A stretch of 64,000 nt of DNA from Paraphaeosphaeria minitans (taxonomy: Eukaryota > Ascomycota > Dothideomycetes > Pleosporales > Didymosphaeriaceae). The stretch covers positions 1,922,001 through 1,986,000 of the forward strand of contig WJXW01000003.1 of assembly GCA_015832175.1 (NCBI GenBank), written 5' to 3'. Positions 24,196-34,201 of this stretch are shown in pieces. Both the position numbers and the translations under genes were made by a program. The stretch's first letter is position 1. The number at the start of each line of letters is the position of its first letter. The notes beneath the pieces are model-generated. The model was given only the letters and a program-made list of their open reading frames with translations. It had not been told where the DNA came from and did no database searches.

Positions 24196-25939
24196 ATGGA
24201 CTTCACGCCAAGTAATATCCTCCTGCTCTCGCTGGTGGAAGCTGCTGTTTCGTTCTACTTCTTTCCCCACATTTTTAACAAAAAATGCTCTAGCATCGTT
24301 TTATCTTGTCTTTGTTGCGGTTCAAGGCACAGTCTGGTGCTTCCACAAACTTATCATATACCCCTTCTTCCTCAGGCCGCTTCGTCATCTTCCACGTCCT
24401 CTGAAAGGCTTCTACCCACTGATCGGCCATGGATGATACTCTTCAAGCGACCACCTGGTGAAGCTTTTCTCAATATGTTGAAACAACCGGAGAACGACGG
24501 TCTAACACACTTTCATGGATTCCTCCACGCTGATCGGTTGCTTCTAGCGAGCCCAGCTGCGCTCGCAGACGTGCTTGTACATCGGAGCTACGACTTCGAG
24601 AAACCACCGTGGTCGAGGAACTTCTTGAGAAAGTTTCTGGGCGACGGGCTGTTGATGACTGAAGGCGACGAGCACAGACACCAGCGCAAGCAAATCATGC
24701 CGGCTTTCAGCTTCCGCCACATCAAAGAGCTGTATCCAGTGTTTTGGGCGGAATCGATCGAGCTCTGTGAGGTTGTCAAACGCGAGCTGTGGGAGCAGCC
24801 AGATAAAGTCCTCGACATCGGACACTTTTCGACCATGGTCACCCTGGATATCATTGGACTGGCTGGCCTTGGCCGTGATATTAGTTCCTTAAGGAATAAT
24901 AATGACGTGCTCATCGAGAACTATAAAGGTATATCGCGCCTACTAATCCGAGTGTTCCCTCATAAGCTTTTCTGCTAATCCATTGTTGAAGAGATCTTAG
25001 AACCCAGTACTGAGAAGGCTTTGTATCTCGTGTTACACCTCCTATTCCCACCATGGGTCATGGTGCGCTACCATCGAAACTCAATGAGAGAGTCAAGGTC
25101 ACGACCGGCAATCTAAAGAGGATATGCGGAGAGTTTGGTGCAAATAAGAAGAGCCGGATGAAGATGGAAAGCGAAGAAGGAAAGGACATCTTGAGCATCA
25201 TGATCCGATCGAACAACTTTTCGGACGATGGGCTGGTTGATCAGCTCCTTACGTTTCTCGCAGCAGGGTACATGACCTACTCTCGTATTATCTCAACGCT
25301 CAGAGTTGGTACTAACGCAGCCTAGACACGAAACAACTTCCTCCGCTCTGACTTGGGCAACCCACCTGCTCTCCACTCACCCAGAAATTCAAACCCGCTT
25401 GCGCACAGAAATTCACAACAACATCCCCCGACCGAAAGGCATTGTCGGACCCGGATTTCGATGTTGCTACGCTTCTCGAATCGCTCCCATACCCGAATGC
25501 CGTCTGCAACGAAGTTCTCCGTCTCTTCCCCTCTATCCCTGTTTCGGCACGGTTGGCTTCTCGCGACACCACAGTCTGCGGCCACTTCATCCCAAAAGGC
25601 ACGCTTCTCCACGTGGTTCCCTGGGCCACGAACCGCGACCCAGCACTGTGGGGTTCGGACTCTGAGAAGTTCGTACCCGAGCGTTGGATCGACGGGTCGG
25701 GACGCTGCACTATGAATGGCGGAGCGGATAGCAACTATTCGTTCTTGACGTTCCTACATGGACCGCGGAATTGCATAGGGGAACGCTTTGCGCGGGCGGA
25801 AATGAGGGCGTTGGTCGCTGCTTTTGTGGGTGAGTTCAAGATGAGGATGGCGGACCCGGAAGAGAAAGTACGGCCTGGAGGGAGGATTACGAGCAAGCCG
25901 ATTGACGGTATCAGACTGAAGTTAGAACCAGTTGCATAG
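24196..25939 (+). pseudogene. Cytochrome P450, disrupted by frameshifts
   Basis: All main P450 landmarks are present: the membrane-proximal segment, HRHQRKQIMPAFSF, a helix-I motif split by an intron (LAAG then HETT), the ExxR motif (EVLRLFP), PERW, and the heme loop FLHGPRNCIGERFARAE. Two introns are credible: 24929-24991 (gtatat...ttgaag) and 25268-25325 (gtacat...cctag). However, the frame changes near 24433 (PLIGHG ends in one frame, MILFKRPPGE resumes in another), near 25067 (FPPWVMVR to LPSKLNERV) and near 25438 (IPRPK to SDPDFDVATLLE). A fourth shift near an A6 run (about 24285) may affect the N-terminus. No short intron resolves these. Each break fits a one-base change in a short G, C or A run, so both pseudogenisation and sequencing error are possible. 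The intact gene would be about 530 aa. Confidence 0.82.
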
Positions 25940-25961
25940 GTGGAGTGAGCACGGCTCGCAG

Positions 25962-26180
25962 GACAAGACTGGAATTGACAAGACTGGAATTGACAAGACT
26001 GGAATACAAGACTGGAATTGACAAGACTGGAATTGACAAGACTGGAATTGACAAGACTGGAATACAAGACTAGAATTGACAAGATTAGAATTGACAAGAC
26101 TAAAATTGACAAGACTAGAATTGACAAGATTAGAATTGACAAGACTAGAATTGACAAGACTAGAATTGACAAGACTAAGA
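25962..26180. repeat. Minisatellite, 15-bp unit GACAAGACTGGAATT
   Basis: About fourteen copies, beginning 23 bp after the P450 stop codon. The unit is gacaagactggaatt; several copies lack the gacaagactggaatt junction bases, and distal copies carry tagaatt or taaaatt. Confidence 0.93.
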
Positions 26181-26182
26181 TT

Positions 26183-27234
26183 TTGATCAACTGAGCGTAA
26201 TGAGCGATTTTTTTTTTGGAAATTCTTGATATATGTCGCAACCATCGGTGATCTGCCTCTTCGAAGACGATCCTTCTTAGCGTGCAGTCTTGTGGATCTC
26301 GCTTCATCGGCGTGTCCACGTAGTAGTCTACCTGATCGAAACCTTCAAACGTTCGAATATGAACGCTATGCTCGGAACTGTATACCAGCCTACGGCCACG
26401 GTGGATGCGTTCACGTCGTGCGGATCGTCGGAGCCGGTGTACGCACAGCAATGCCAAACATGCCCAGATTGCACAAACTCAAGAACGAAACATCACGATA
26501 GAACTCGACGTTGCTGTGATACCCATGAAGAAGCTGGGCTGCTGCCCTCACCAAATTCCACTAGCGGGAGCCGCGCATCGGACTAGCGGCTCGCCGACGG
26601 AAAACTCGCGGCGAAAACCTTTCAGTATCCCGTCGGCGACCCACCGGATAGCCAGCGAGCCACCGGCGCAAAACAACGCGGAAAACAGGCGGTCCGACGT
26701 GTCGGAAAACTTGAGGCAGATCTTGTTAAAATCGGGGCTCGAGAACAAGGGCGTCGGCAATGCGTCGTTGGGGGCTTCCCGTCAGCGATGGTTTTGTCAG
26801 CTCCACCCAATGTGGCCAATCAGCATCCGTGCTCGTTCGCCGCAAGTGGCATAGCGTGAAGAGTGAGGTTGAAAGGTGTCATTGGCACAGGGTCGAACGC
26901 GCTGGTTGGCTGCTTTGAGGACTGCTTATAAAAAGATGGTTATTGCAAACTGGGGTCTGTTTGACGATGGCGACGGGAAACATGCGGGAACGCCATAAAG
27001 GTGGTGTCATAGCAGTCATACGTTGCGTGGTGGCAGAAGTATAAAGGGCTGGGAAAGAGAGTGTGTCCAAGTCTTCATCGGACAAGAGTCAACTACCTAC
27101 TGCTCCAACAATCAGAAGCTTCAATTCCAGTCAAGCAACTCAAGTACAACTCCAGCATACCAAGTCTTTGAACTACCTCAATAGCTACCGCAACTCTTTT
27201 CCATCTTCGACAAAACAATTCAAACACAATCAAA
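26183..27234. other. Intergenic region with promoter of small-protein gene
   Basis: No gene supported. From 27070 to 27234 the plus strand is an A/C-rich leader ending aatcaaaATG, typical of well-expressed fungal genes. A CCAAT occurs near 26815. Confidence 0.5.
27040..27046 (+). promoter_or_regulatory. TATA box of the small-protein gene
   Basis: tataaag, 189 bp upstream of the ATG at 27235 and followed by a ~150-nt A/C-rich leader. A second TATA-like element (ttataaaaa) lies near 26925. Confidence 0.55.
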
Positions 27235-27558
27235 ATGTCCACCTCATTCGAACGCCCCTCGGTTGCCTCCTCTCGCCAAAACTCTACATCCAGCAACGCT
27301 TCCACCCTCAGCAAGACCTGGATGAAGGTCAAGGAGCACCACGATAGCATGAACGATGCCTTCGCAACCTACTACGGCGGCCGTCGTCGTGCCCAAGAAC
27401 CCTGGAACACCAGCCCACGAAGCAGCGTCACCTATGCCGATGAACTCGAACACGAGCCACTGGTCGAGAAGAAGAAGAGTCTGGCGAAGAAGATGCTTGG
27501 AAGGGTCAAGGAGCATCACAGGAGCGTCAACGCTGCTTACCGGGCTTACTACGGCTGA
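27235..27558 (+). CDS. Small protein with duplicated VKEHH-YYG motif
   Basis: Intronless 107-aa protein of unknown function. The centre and C-terminus carry the same ~22-residue unit: KVKEHHDSMNDAFATYYG (about residues 31-48) and RVKEHHRSVNAAYRAYYG (90-107, exactly at the C-terminus). Ser-rich segments and a basic KKKSLAKKML linker join them. The unit is amphipathic and basic/aromatic, so it may bind a membrane or a partner twice (inference). A TATA box, a long A/C-rich leader and an aaaATG start context support a real and probably strongly expressed or inducible gene. There is no signal peptide or membrane segment. Confidence 0.75.
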   Translation: MSTSFERPSVASSRQNSTSSNASTLSKTWMKVKEHHDSMNDAFATYYGGRRRAQEPWNTSPRSSVTYADELEHEPLVEKKKSLAKKMLGRVKEHHRSVNAAYRAYYG

Positions 27559-28001
27559 GCTGGGGCACCGCCAGAGGCAACAAGGAAATACAACAATGTG
27601 CGGTTTGCTTGACGCGAGATACCATCTGCGATTATCGGTCTGTTTGGTTGGTTAGGGATTTGCTCTACGGAGCGAGGTGTTAGGGCTTGGAGGGAGGATT
27701 CCGGAAGGCGCATACGATGAATTATATCTCATATGACTGAATCATTTTCCACTGTACACCTCAATATCTGAATATCTATTCCACGCCAAGATTTGACATA
27801 AAAAGGCGAACTCGTTCTTTGCGTGCACACACGATTCTTCCTCATGCCGGTGGATTGGTGAAAGGCGGTTGCGCGCCGATCTGCAATGAATTTAGGCCAG
27901 TGCGACGGAAACCAAAAAAAAAAAATCGTGTCTTCTGCATGATTGCCATGTGGTATGTATGGTATAGGTGAGATGTCGCAAAAAAATGAATCTCACGAAT
28001 T
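27559..28001. other. Intergenic region
   Basis: 3' flank of the small-protein gene. An oligo-A run at 27980-27986 reads as T7 on the minus strand, just past the tRNA, and probably serves as the RNA polymerase III terminator. Confidence 0.55.
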
Positions 28002-28086
28002 CTCCGCTCCCTGAATCGAACAAGGGACCTTTCGATTACAACAGATATTACAGTCGAACGTGATAAACCAACTACACCAAGCGGAG
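28002..28086 (-). tRNA. tRNA-Tyr (anticodon GTA) with 11-nt intron
   Basis: On the minus strand the 7-bp acceptor stem is ctccgct/agcggag. The A box is TGGTGTAGTTGG and the B box GTTCGATTC. The anticodon stem is ttcga/tcgaa. Its loop reads C-T-GTA-A, then an 11-nt insert (about 28040-28050), then A. The insert sits after position 37, the standard place for nuclear tRNA introns. The C1-G72 pair is the eukaryotic tRNA-Tyr identity element. The mature tRNA is about 74 nt before CCA. A T7 run follows the 3' end after about 15 nt. Confidence 0.88.
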
Positions 28087-28850
28087 GAATGCGCGCTGAA
28101 GACGCGCTTGGTGACTATTGTGGACTCGATGGGTAACTTGGTGAATATATAGTATCTATAGGACAGCACCATTCACCAGGGGAGCACTAGCTACTTCTTC
28201 CCGCTAGCGCACGTATGAGATTTGCCCCACCATGGAACAACCGCACTGCGGTGGGGCGGGATGTCTATCTCGCTGCTCACCATATCTACCGTCGCCATTA
28301 CAAACTCGACACGCGGGCCTCCAAAGCCGTCACGCTGACGTGCAGCATCCAATCCACTACGTAGTATTTGCAGTGTTCGCACCCTCCATTACACTCAAAT
28401 GCATCACGCTTTGCTCTTGGATTGCCAAGCTTCCCATACCTACGGTGGGTACTTAGTCCGGCCATGCACAAAAGTATAGTCTATCTGTCCTGCTCATACG
28501 TTCCTTCTCACTTTACCATACCGATACGCCGAGTCTTTTTTTTTCCCTCCGACTTTGCCTCGCTACCCTACAAACTCCAACATTTCTCACCGCCTGCAAG
28601 TTTGAGAGCTCAGCCTCGTGTGTTTACCTTATTTAACTATTCCCTGATGGTATCTCATGGTAGTATGGAAGAGTCTTCTTTCAATACCAACAACATGTCC
28701 TCATTGATGCCTGGCATGCCCAGTGCCGAAACACGATACATTTCGTAACATTCATCATTTATGGTTTTCACCTTCTTCCCTATACGCCAAGGGGACCCCA
28801 GAACTTTCCCTCAACGCCATGGCATGTCTTTTCTTTCCCTCAATCACATT
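28087..28850. other. Intergenic region
   Basis: tRNA upstream flank and DPH1 3' flank. Open frames here are short and without motifs. Confidence 0.5.
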
Positions 28851-30353
28851 CTACCGTTCAATCTCAACCTCCAGTGCAGCCCTCACATGCCCCTCGGTCG
28901 TTCTCCCCAACCCCTCCCTCGCATAGAAATCCATGGGATATAGATTCCTCCTGACCTCGCTCTCGCCTACTTCCTCATCCAACCATGGTGCCTCCTTCAC
29001 GCCCAGCGCTACAAGGGCTTCGTACGGGCTCAGCAGCGGCCGCGGAAATGCGTACCCCCAGTCAATGCTCAGCCGTGGACAGGCAATCTGCACCCAAGCA
29101 TCGACGTCGTCCATCATGGCGAGCTTGCCGGGGAAGATTTCCGAGAGGAGGAGATTGATGGACTTGAGGCCTTGGCGCTTGAGCTCGTTCTCGATGAGGG
29201 TCAGGGTGTGCGGGTTGCCCTGGCGGCCGAGGCTGCCGAGGATGATGCCCCAGGTGGTAGCCTTGCGGGCGGTGAGGATGGCGGTGCGGCGGAGCGAGTA
29301 CAGCGAGGTGTGCTGGTAGGTTTCGTGGGTGAGGCGGCGGGAGTAGGGGTCGTAGCGGTAGGCGGGGATGGAGGGGTTGGCGATCATGGCGCTCTCGAGG
29401 TGGAAGCGACCGTCGCCGAGGTAGAGGAGGAGATCCGGGACGGGCTCTTCGCGGCCTTTGGCGTCGAGCTGGCCGTGCTGAATGGCCATGGAGGGCGAGG
29501 TGCAGCCGAGGATTTCGCCCTTGGAGAGCGGCGCGATTTGCGGGACTATGGCGGTGAAGCCCTCGCGCTTCAGGACGGAGACGATGCCGTGTATGGTGGC
29601 GTTGAACTGAATGGTTCCGACCAGCGCTATGGTCTTGCCGGCAGGGAAATTCTGGGTTATGGTGTTGACGAGGTGCTGCGTGTCGATGCCAATCGCGACG
29701 AAGATGTAGAGGGTGGCGATCTTGGTGACTGCTACGGGTATCAAGCAGCTGTGCGCGTAGTGGATGAGCAGGTCGCAGCCAAGGGCGCGCGCAGTGAAGT
29801 CGTCAATGCAGCAGGCGCCATACGTCACGTCGCCCATGATCAGCGTGGTGGTGCCGGGGCAGAACTGCGTGAGGATGTCGGAGATGGTGGTCGCGAAGAG
29901 CAGCAGGCCCTCGGGGAACTGCAGAGCGACGGACTTTGCGCCCGACGACCGGATGCGGTGTATGCATTTGTGGATCTCGAAGTTGTAGTTGGGCGGGAGG
30001 AGGGCGATGGCGGCGTTGATGTCGGCGTCGTTGAGGATGGAGTCGGGGATCGAGTTCAGTGCGCGGGCGGTGCGGCGGGGCTGGGTGACTGAGGTTCTTG
30101 GTTAGATTCACAAGAAGACATTCTGGTGCCTGGGCTGTCTCACACCTTGTATCGCCGACGAGTCCTCAATGTTTGCGTTTGCGTTTGCGTTTGCGTCTGC
30201 GTCTGCGTCTGCGTTTGCGCCGCTGCCCGCCTCTGTCGCTGTCTTCCTGCCCACAAAGCGGCGTCTGGGCTGCTTGGCCATGGCAGGCACCTCCTCAGGC
30301 ACGCCGTCCTCAGCTGCCGGCCCGAGATTTGTCTGCGCTCTGTCGTCCTCCAT
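28851..30353 (-). CDS. dph1: 2-(3-amino-3-carboxypropyl)histidine synthase subunit 1 (diphthamide synthesis)
   Basis: Two exons on the minus strand, 30146-30353 and 28851-30088, giving 481 aa; the intron is 57 bp (gtgtga...acctcag). The Dph1/Dph2 complex starts diphthamide synthesis on elongation factor 2. It transfers a 3-amino-3-carboxypropyl group from S-adenosylmethionine by a non-canonical radical mechanism with a 4Fe-4S cluster. Diagnostic motifs are [12 protein letters not shown] (first cluster Cys), [16 protein letters not shown] and CPRLSIDWG (third cluster Cys). The GDVTYGACC form indicates Dph1, not Dph2. The N-terminus is basic ([13 protein letters not shown]) and then carries an Asp/Ala/Asn repeat. 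The start at 30353 overlaps the preceding gene by 44 bp; a start at 30281 (MAKQPRRR) would avoid this. Confidence 0.93.
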
Positions 30354-31209
30354 CTTCCTTTTCGCGCGTTGTTGGTGATGGCGCGAGCGGTGTCTTTTTC
30401 GTGTTGCGGGGCGACACCAGGCGCAGACGCTCCGAGGTGGGGTCGACTTTTTCTACCAGCCCCGCAATCGCTCTCTTCGCAGCGCCCTCTTCCACCTGCG
30501 TCATCTCGAACACTACAGCGACCAGGTGCACGGCGAGCATGAAACTCGTCACTCGATCCCTTCGGTTCTCGCCCAGATACGAAGCGTCCACGAAATGGTT
30601 CAGCACCAAGGCCCCCGCGTCACCCAACAAGCCGCACACTAGGTGCACAACCATCGACCACTGCAACACACGCTTGCCTAGTAACCCTCCATCGCGCTGG
30701 CCCCAAACTCTTCCGAGGTAGCTGTATGCGAGTGCGTGGTGCACCATGTCCATGGCAACAGGTACCTTCCACCTCACCGGCACTGAATCTTGCTTCCGTG
30801 AAAGCAGCACCCAAACCCACGCGAATCCGAGTGGGTGCTGGAGAAACTTCAGATTGAGTGTTCCGTTGGATGTCGATGCTGTGAGAAGCATGTACTCTAC
30901 GTCGACCTGTTCGAGCGATTTGCCCCATGAGTATATAGTGACGAGATGCTTGTCTTCCGACGGACTGAGCATTCGAGGACCCACGTGAAACAGCACGCCT
31001 AGGTACCACACGCAAAACAATGCACGAAGACGTGCGCCCCAGAGCAGCAAGCGCTGTACGTAGCGAGGGAGCGGGGGGTTGTCCGGATGCTTCTTGAAGC
31101 CTTTTTGAGTGAGGTAAATTGAACCGCCTTGGAGCCCCAAGAGAAGTATGAGAACAGGAACAAGGTAACCGAAAAGCGGGTCGTTGTAGACGTCTCTCAA
31201 GAACGACAT
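30310..31209 (-). CDS. Predicted multi-pass membrane protein, unknown
   Basis: Single-exon 299-aa protein, start MSFLRDVYND. Several hydrophobic segments are visible: residues ~12-32 (YLVPVLILLLGLQGGSIYL), ~60-80 (LRALFCVWYLGVLFHVG), ~130-150 (FAWVWVLL) and ~195-225 (MVVHLVCGLLGDAGALVLN), with another near 235-250. The C-terminal 60 residues are soluble, basic and Thr/Ser-rich. I do not recognise the family. Its stop codon lies 44 bp inside the DPH1 frame on the same strand, so the two transcripts must overlap or the DPH1 start is downstream. Confidence 0.65.
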   Translation of the reverse strand: MSFLRDVYNDPLFGYLVPVLILLLGLQGGSIYLTQKGFKKHPDNPPLPRYVQRLLLWGARLRALFCVWYLGVLFHVGPRMLSPSEDKHLVTIYSWGKSLEQVDVEYMLLTASTSNGTLNLKFLQHPLGFAWVWVLLSRKQDSVPVRWKVPVAMDMVHHALAYSYLGRVWGQRDGGLLGKRVLQWSMVVHLVCGLLGDAGALVLNHFVDASYLGENRRDRVTSFMLAVHLVAVVFEMTQVEEGAAKRAIAGLVEKVDPTSERLRLVSPRNTKKTPLAPSPTTREKEDGGRQSADKSRAGS

Positions 31210-32377
31210 TGCAAGTGATGTACTTCGAGCAGGATCCACCTTTGCTGTCTAGCACCTGGAAACAGGACCAGAATTATACTCGACGCGCGCAAAGCAAACT
31301 TGACTTTTCAGTCGCACAATGCTGTCATCGCAAAGAACGCCAGCTCATCGTGAAGTTAGGTGCAGTCATTGGTAACCGGTCAAATAGCCTCCTTACTATT
31401 GATTCATCGGCAACAGGCAAGGCGATGCAAGGCTGAGATTGAAACAAGTACGTGATGACACCCCATCCGGGAGAGAAATGGCAAAAGGTGTCCGCCACCA
31501 TACGTAACAGTGCACATTTCGAGTGTCTCAGTGGCATGTCTGCTCAGGGTAGTATGGCTACGTGAAATAAGGCAGACGGAACGTCATTTGGTTGCTGTGG
31601 AGAACGAGGGGAAAGTGCGAAGCTTCGATTAGACTAAACAAGCTTCAATTGGTGTACAAGCATGCAACTGCCCTGTCTTACCGACATCAAAGAGATGCGG
31701 GATGACGAAAAAGCTGGCCCTATCGGTAATGCGATGTCGTCGCAGCTATTGCAACCGGATTGTTCTGGAGCTCTTCAACCACATACAAGCTACCGAAAAG
31801 TTACCTGATCACGCAACAGCAAAGAACGTGAAATCAGGTCGAGTCCACGGTAGTGTTAACAGTCATCGAAACAGGCACTTCCATGACATGTAGAAGGCGC
31901 TTACTAGCTGTACATATGAGATCCTTCACTCTTACACTTCGGTCAGTTCCTTCCTTACCTGACGGAAAACGAGCGTGGATCGTCGGGTCCTGAACGAGTC
32001 GCATTCCAGTCATCGATTGCATCTTGGAGAGCGCGTACCGTAGGTACATGTTGTAATATCGCAGAAAATCTAGCGATAAGAGGCACTCCCAGGAATGGAC
32101 TCCGCCGTTGCATCCGACGCCAATTGATGATTTGGCCGGCACATGAATGATCTCACCGTAAGAAATGATCTATCCGCCATCATGCGCAACCAACGCGAAC
32201 CATACGGGCACCTAGGCCAAGGAAGTCCTTCTTCCACTCCCCAAGAACATAATCTTACCTAGTTTGCCTGAGTCCCTCACCGCACGCTTCTTCTCCTCCA
32301 CCAGCCCCCCTGATCGCCTCCGCGTGTCCAACGTAGGGTACCACGTGCGTACTGGGGTCATGTACGTACGTACAGGA

Positions 32378-32526
32378 CGCTAAGAAATGCGTAAGGTACG
32401 CTTTGTAGTTGCTATTTAGCTGTTTATACCCAATTATGAAAGAGCTTACAAATAAGGATAATAAACTTTAACATAGCACAAAAACAGGATAAATATAGCC
32501 ATAATATACCAATAGTAATCTTAGCG
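32378..32526. mobile_element. MITE-like inverted-repeat element (tentative)
   Basis: An 8-bp perfect terminal inverted repeat CGCTAAGA / TCTTAGCG brackets a 149-bp, strongly AT-rich segment without coding capacity. GTAC blocks lie just outside on both sides. Size and composition fit a small non-autonomous element or a decayed, AT-biased relic. The inverted repeat is short enough to be chance. Confidence 0.3.
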
Positions 32527-33527
32527 ATACGTACTCTTGCAATAGGTACGTACTTGTTCAATATCAAGTATGACGATGCCTGTACGTACGTACGCACTAA
32601 TTCACTGTACGTTACGAAGTACGCTCCGTTGGACGCGCTGGTTCGCCTCCACCCTCTTCAACTCCACGCTCTCCCTTTCATGCCGCCGCATCGGAAACAC
32701 TTTCCCCAAGCGCATCCTCTCCTGGACATGCTGCAGGCCATGCCTTTGTACTGACGTCAACAATTCGATTTATGACTACCGATGGGATTATGACTCGCGG
32801 GCGTGACTGTGACAGTAGTTCTGACATTGATGAAGTACCCAACCTTGGCGTCCGATGCATCCGCAGCATTACCGTACCTACCCTAGGCATACTGACGAAC
32901 AGATACTATTCTACAGCTCTGATAAGGCGTGTTCCGCGAAACCCCTCCTCTTAAATCAGGCAAAATAAGTTCTGCATCGCGTCCTTCAAAGCGTCATGGC
33001 GGAGCTGCCCTACCTACCGTACCGGTAATCCTGTTAACGTAACGCAAAGCAGTCCAACAAGACGCCCATCAATCCTACTACGAACACGTACCAATTATGC
33101 AGCGATGTTGAAGGCACACTGCGCGCCTGACGACTATTTATTGCATGCGTAGACGCTAATTAGGTAGGTATCCGTTGCGAAAGGCTGTGTACACTAGTGT
33201 AGGTAAGTGCGGTGACAGGGCCGCTGGCGGCACCCCCCGCGTCGATTGTGGTCCCGAAGAAGTAACACCGCGCGACTAGAGTCTAATCCTGCTACGCGGG
33301 CCCGTCGACAAGGTGCATGGTCGGCTTATGAGTTGGTTCCACATGGAAGCACAGCCCCTGCTGGGGGAAGGAGGCTTGGAAGGGGGGAGTACCCGGTTTT
33401 TTGGGGAGTTGACGAAAGTCGGAATAAATCAGTTTCAGCGGCGCTTCGAACGGCGGTAAGAGACAGGAAGAAAAAAGAAGAAGAAGAATAAAAGGTACAC
33501 ATCGACGAGCACCCGCGACCCTGCACC

Positions 33528-33633
33528 GGGAAACGAAAGAACATACAAACTAAAACACTCGCAACCTCGGCCAAAGGCGCACTGGGAAACGAAAGAACAT
33601 AGAAACTAAAAACGCTCGCGACGTCGGCCAAAA
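33528..33633. repeat. Direct duplication of a ~50-bp leader segment
   Basis: gggaaacgaaagaacata plus the following ~30 bp (aaactaaaa, ctcg, cctcggccaaa) occurs at 33528-33576 and again at 33584-33633 with a few differences. It lies 35-140 bp upstream of the small ORF start. Confidence 0.85.
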
Positions 33634-33668
33634 GAACATCAACCCACATCGATACCACACCATCCAAC

Positions 33669-33962
33669 ATGCACGACCCCTACTCCGACTCCCACCTCCC
33701 CTCTCACCCCCTCGATTTGGAATGCTCGCTCCCAACCGCCCACGCCTACTGCACATGGAGACACCCCTCCACCCACCTCAACATGACCATCCACTGCCGC
33801 CGCGCAACCTGCTGCCAGCGCCTCGTCCTGCTGCTCTGCGCCGTGCTCATGTTTTTCGGGCTCATGGCTGTGGTCGGTATGGTGATGTGTGAGGTGCGGT
33901 ATGGCGGGCAGCCGGGGATGAGTGTGGGGAGGTGTTGGATGTGGATGTGGCTTTGGCGGTAG
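33669..33962 (+). CDS. Small single-pass membrane protein (hypothetical)
   Basis: 97-aa ORF with one clear hydrophobic segment (LVLLLCAVLMFFGLMAVVGM, about residues 53-72). It is preceded by a Cys/Arg cluster (CRRATCCQR) and followed by a short Trp/Met-rich tail. No family recognised. Support is a TATA-like ataaaag 181 bp upstream, an A/C-rich duplicated leader and a ccaacATG start. A longer spliced form cannot be excluded. Confidence 0.45.
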   Translation: MHDPYSDSHLPSHPLDLECSLPTAHAYCTWRHPSTHLNMTIHCRRATCCQRLVLLLCAVLMFFGLMAVVGMVMCEVRYGGQPGMSVGRCWMWMWLWR

Positions 33963-34201
33963 CGCAGACCGGGACCGGGACGGGGACTGGAGATGGAGAT
34001 GGAGATGGAAATAAAAGAGGGAAGCAAAGCATGGTGCGTGGGATTCGAAACTCGGCTTTTTTGGGGCTTGGAGAGGCCGTGGGTCGTGTTCGTGGCCGGA
34101 GGGAGGATGTTGTCTGAGCGTTGTATACCTACCTAGGGGATGCAGGGTGGGCGTGGACCACCTTCGACGCAGACAGTATCCAGGAACGTGGTCAGCAACT
34201 C

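Larger units (their letters stand above)
31210..33668. other. Long intergenic region
   Basis: No gene supported over 2.4 kb. It is uneven in composition. 32390-32530 is AT-rich with flanking GTAC-rich palindromic sequence (separate entry). Several short gtacgtacgtac blocks occur at 32360-32600. A TATA-like ataaaag at 33488 and a duplicated leader (33528-33633) precede the next small ORF. Confidence 0.5.

Noticed and set aside
29172..30092. 306-aa plus-strand ORF antisense to DPH1
   Set aside because: Composition is an antisense shadow of the GC-rich DPH1 codons; the DPH1 motifs on the other strand are unambiguous.
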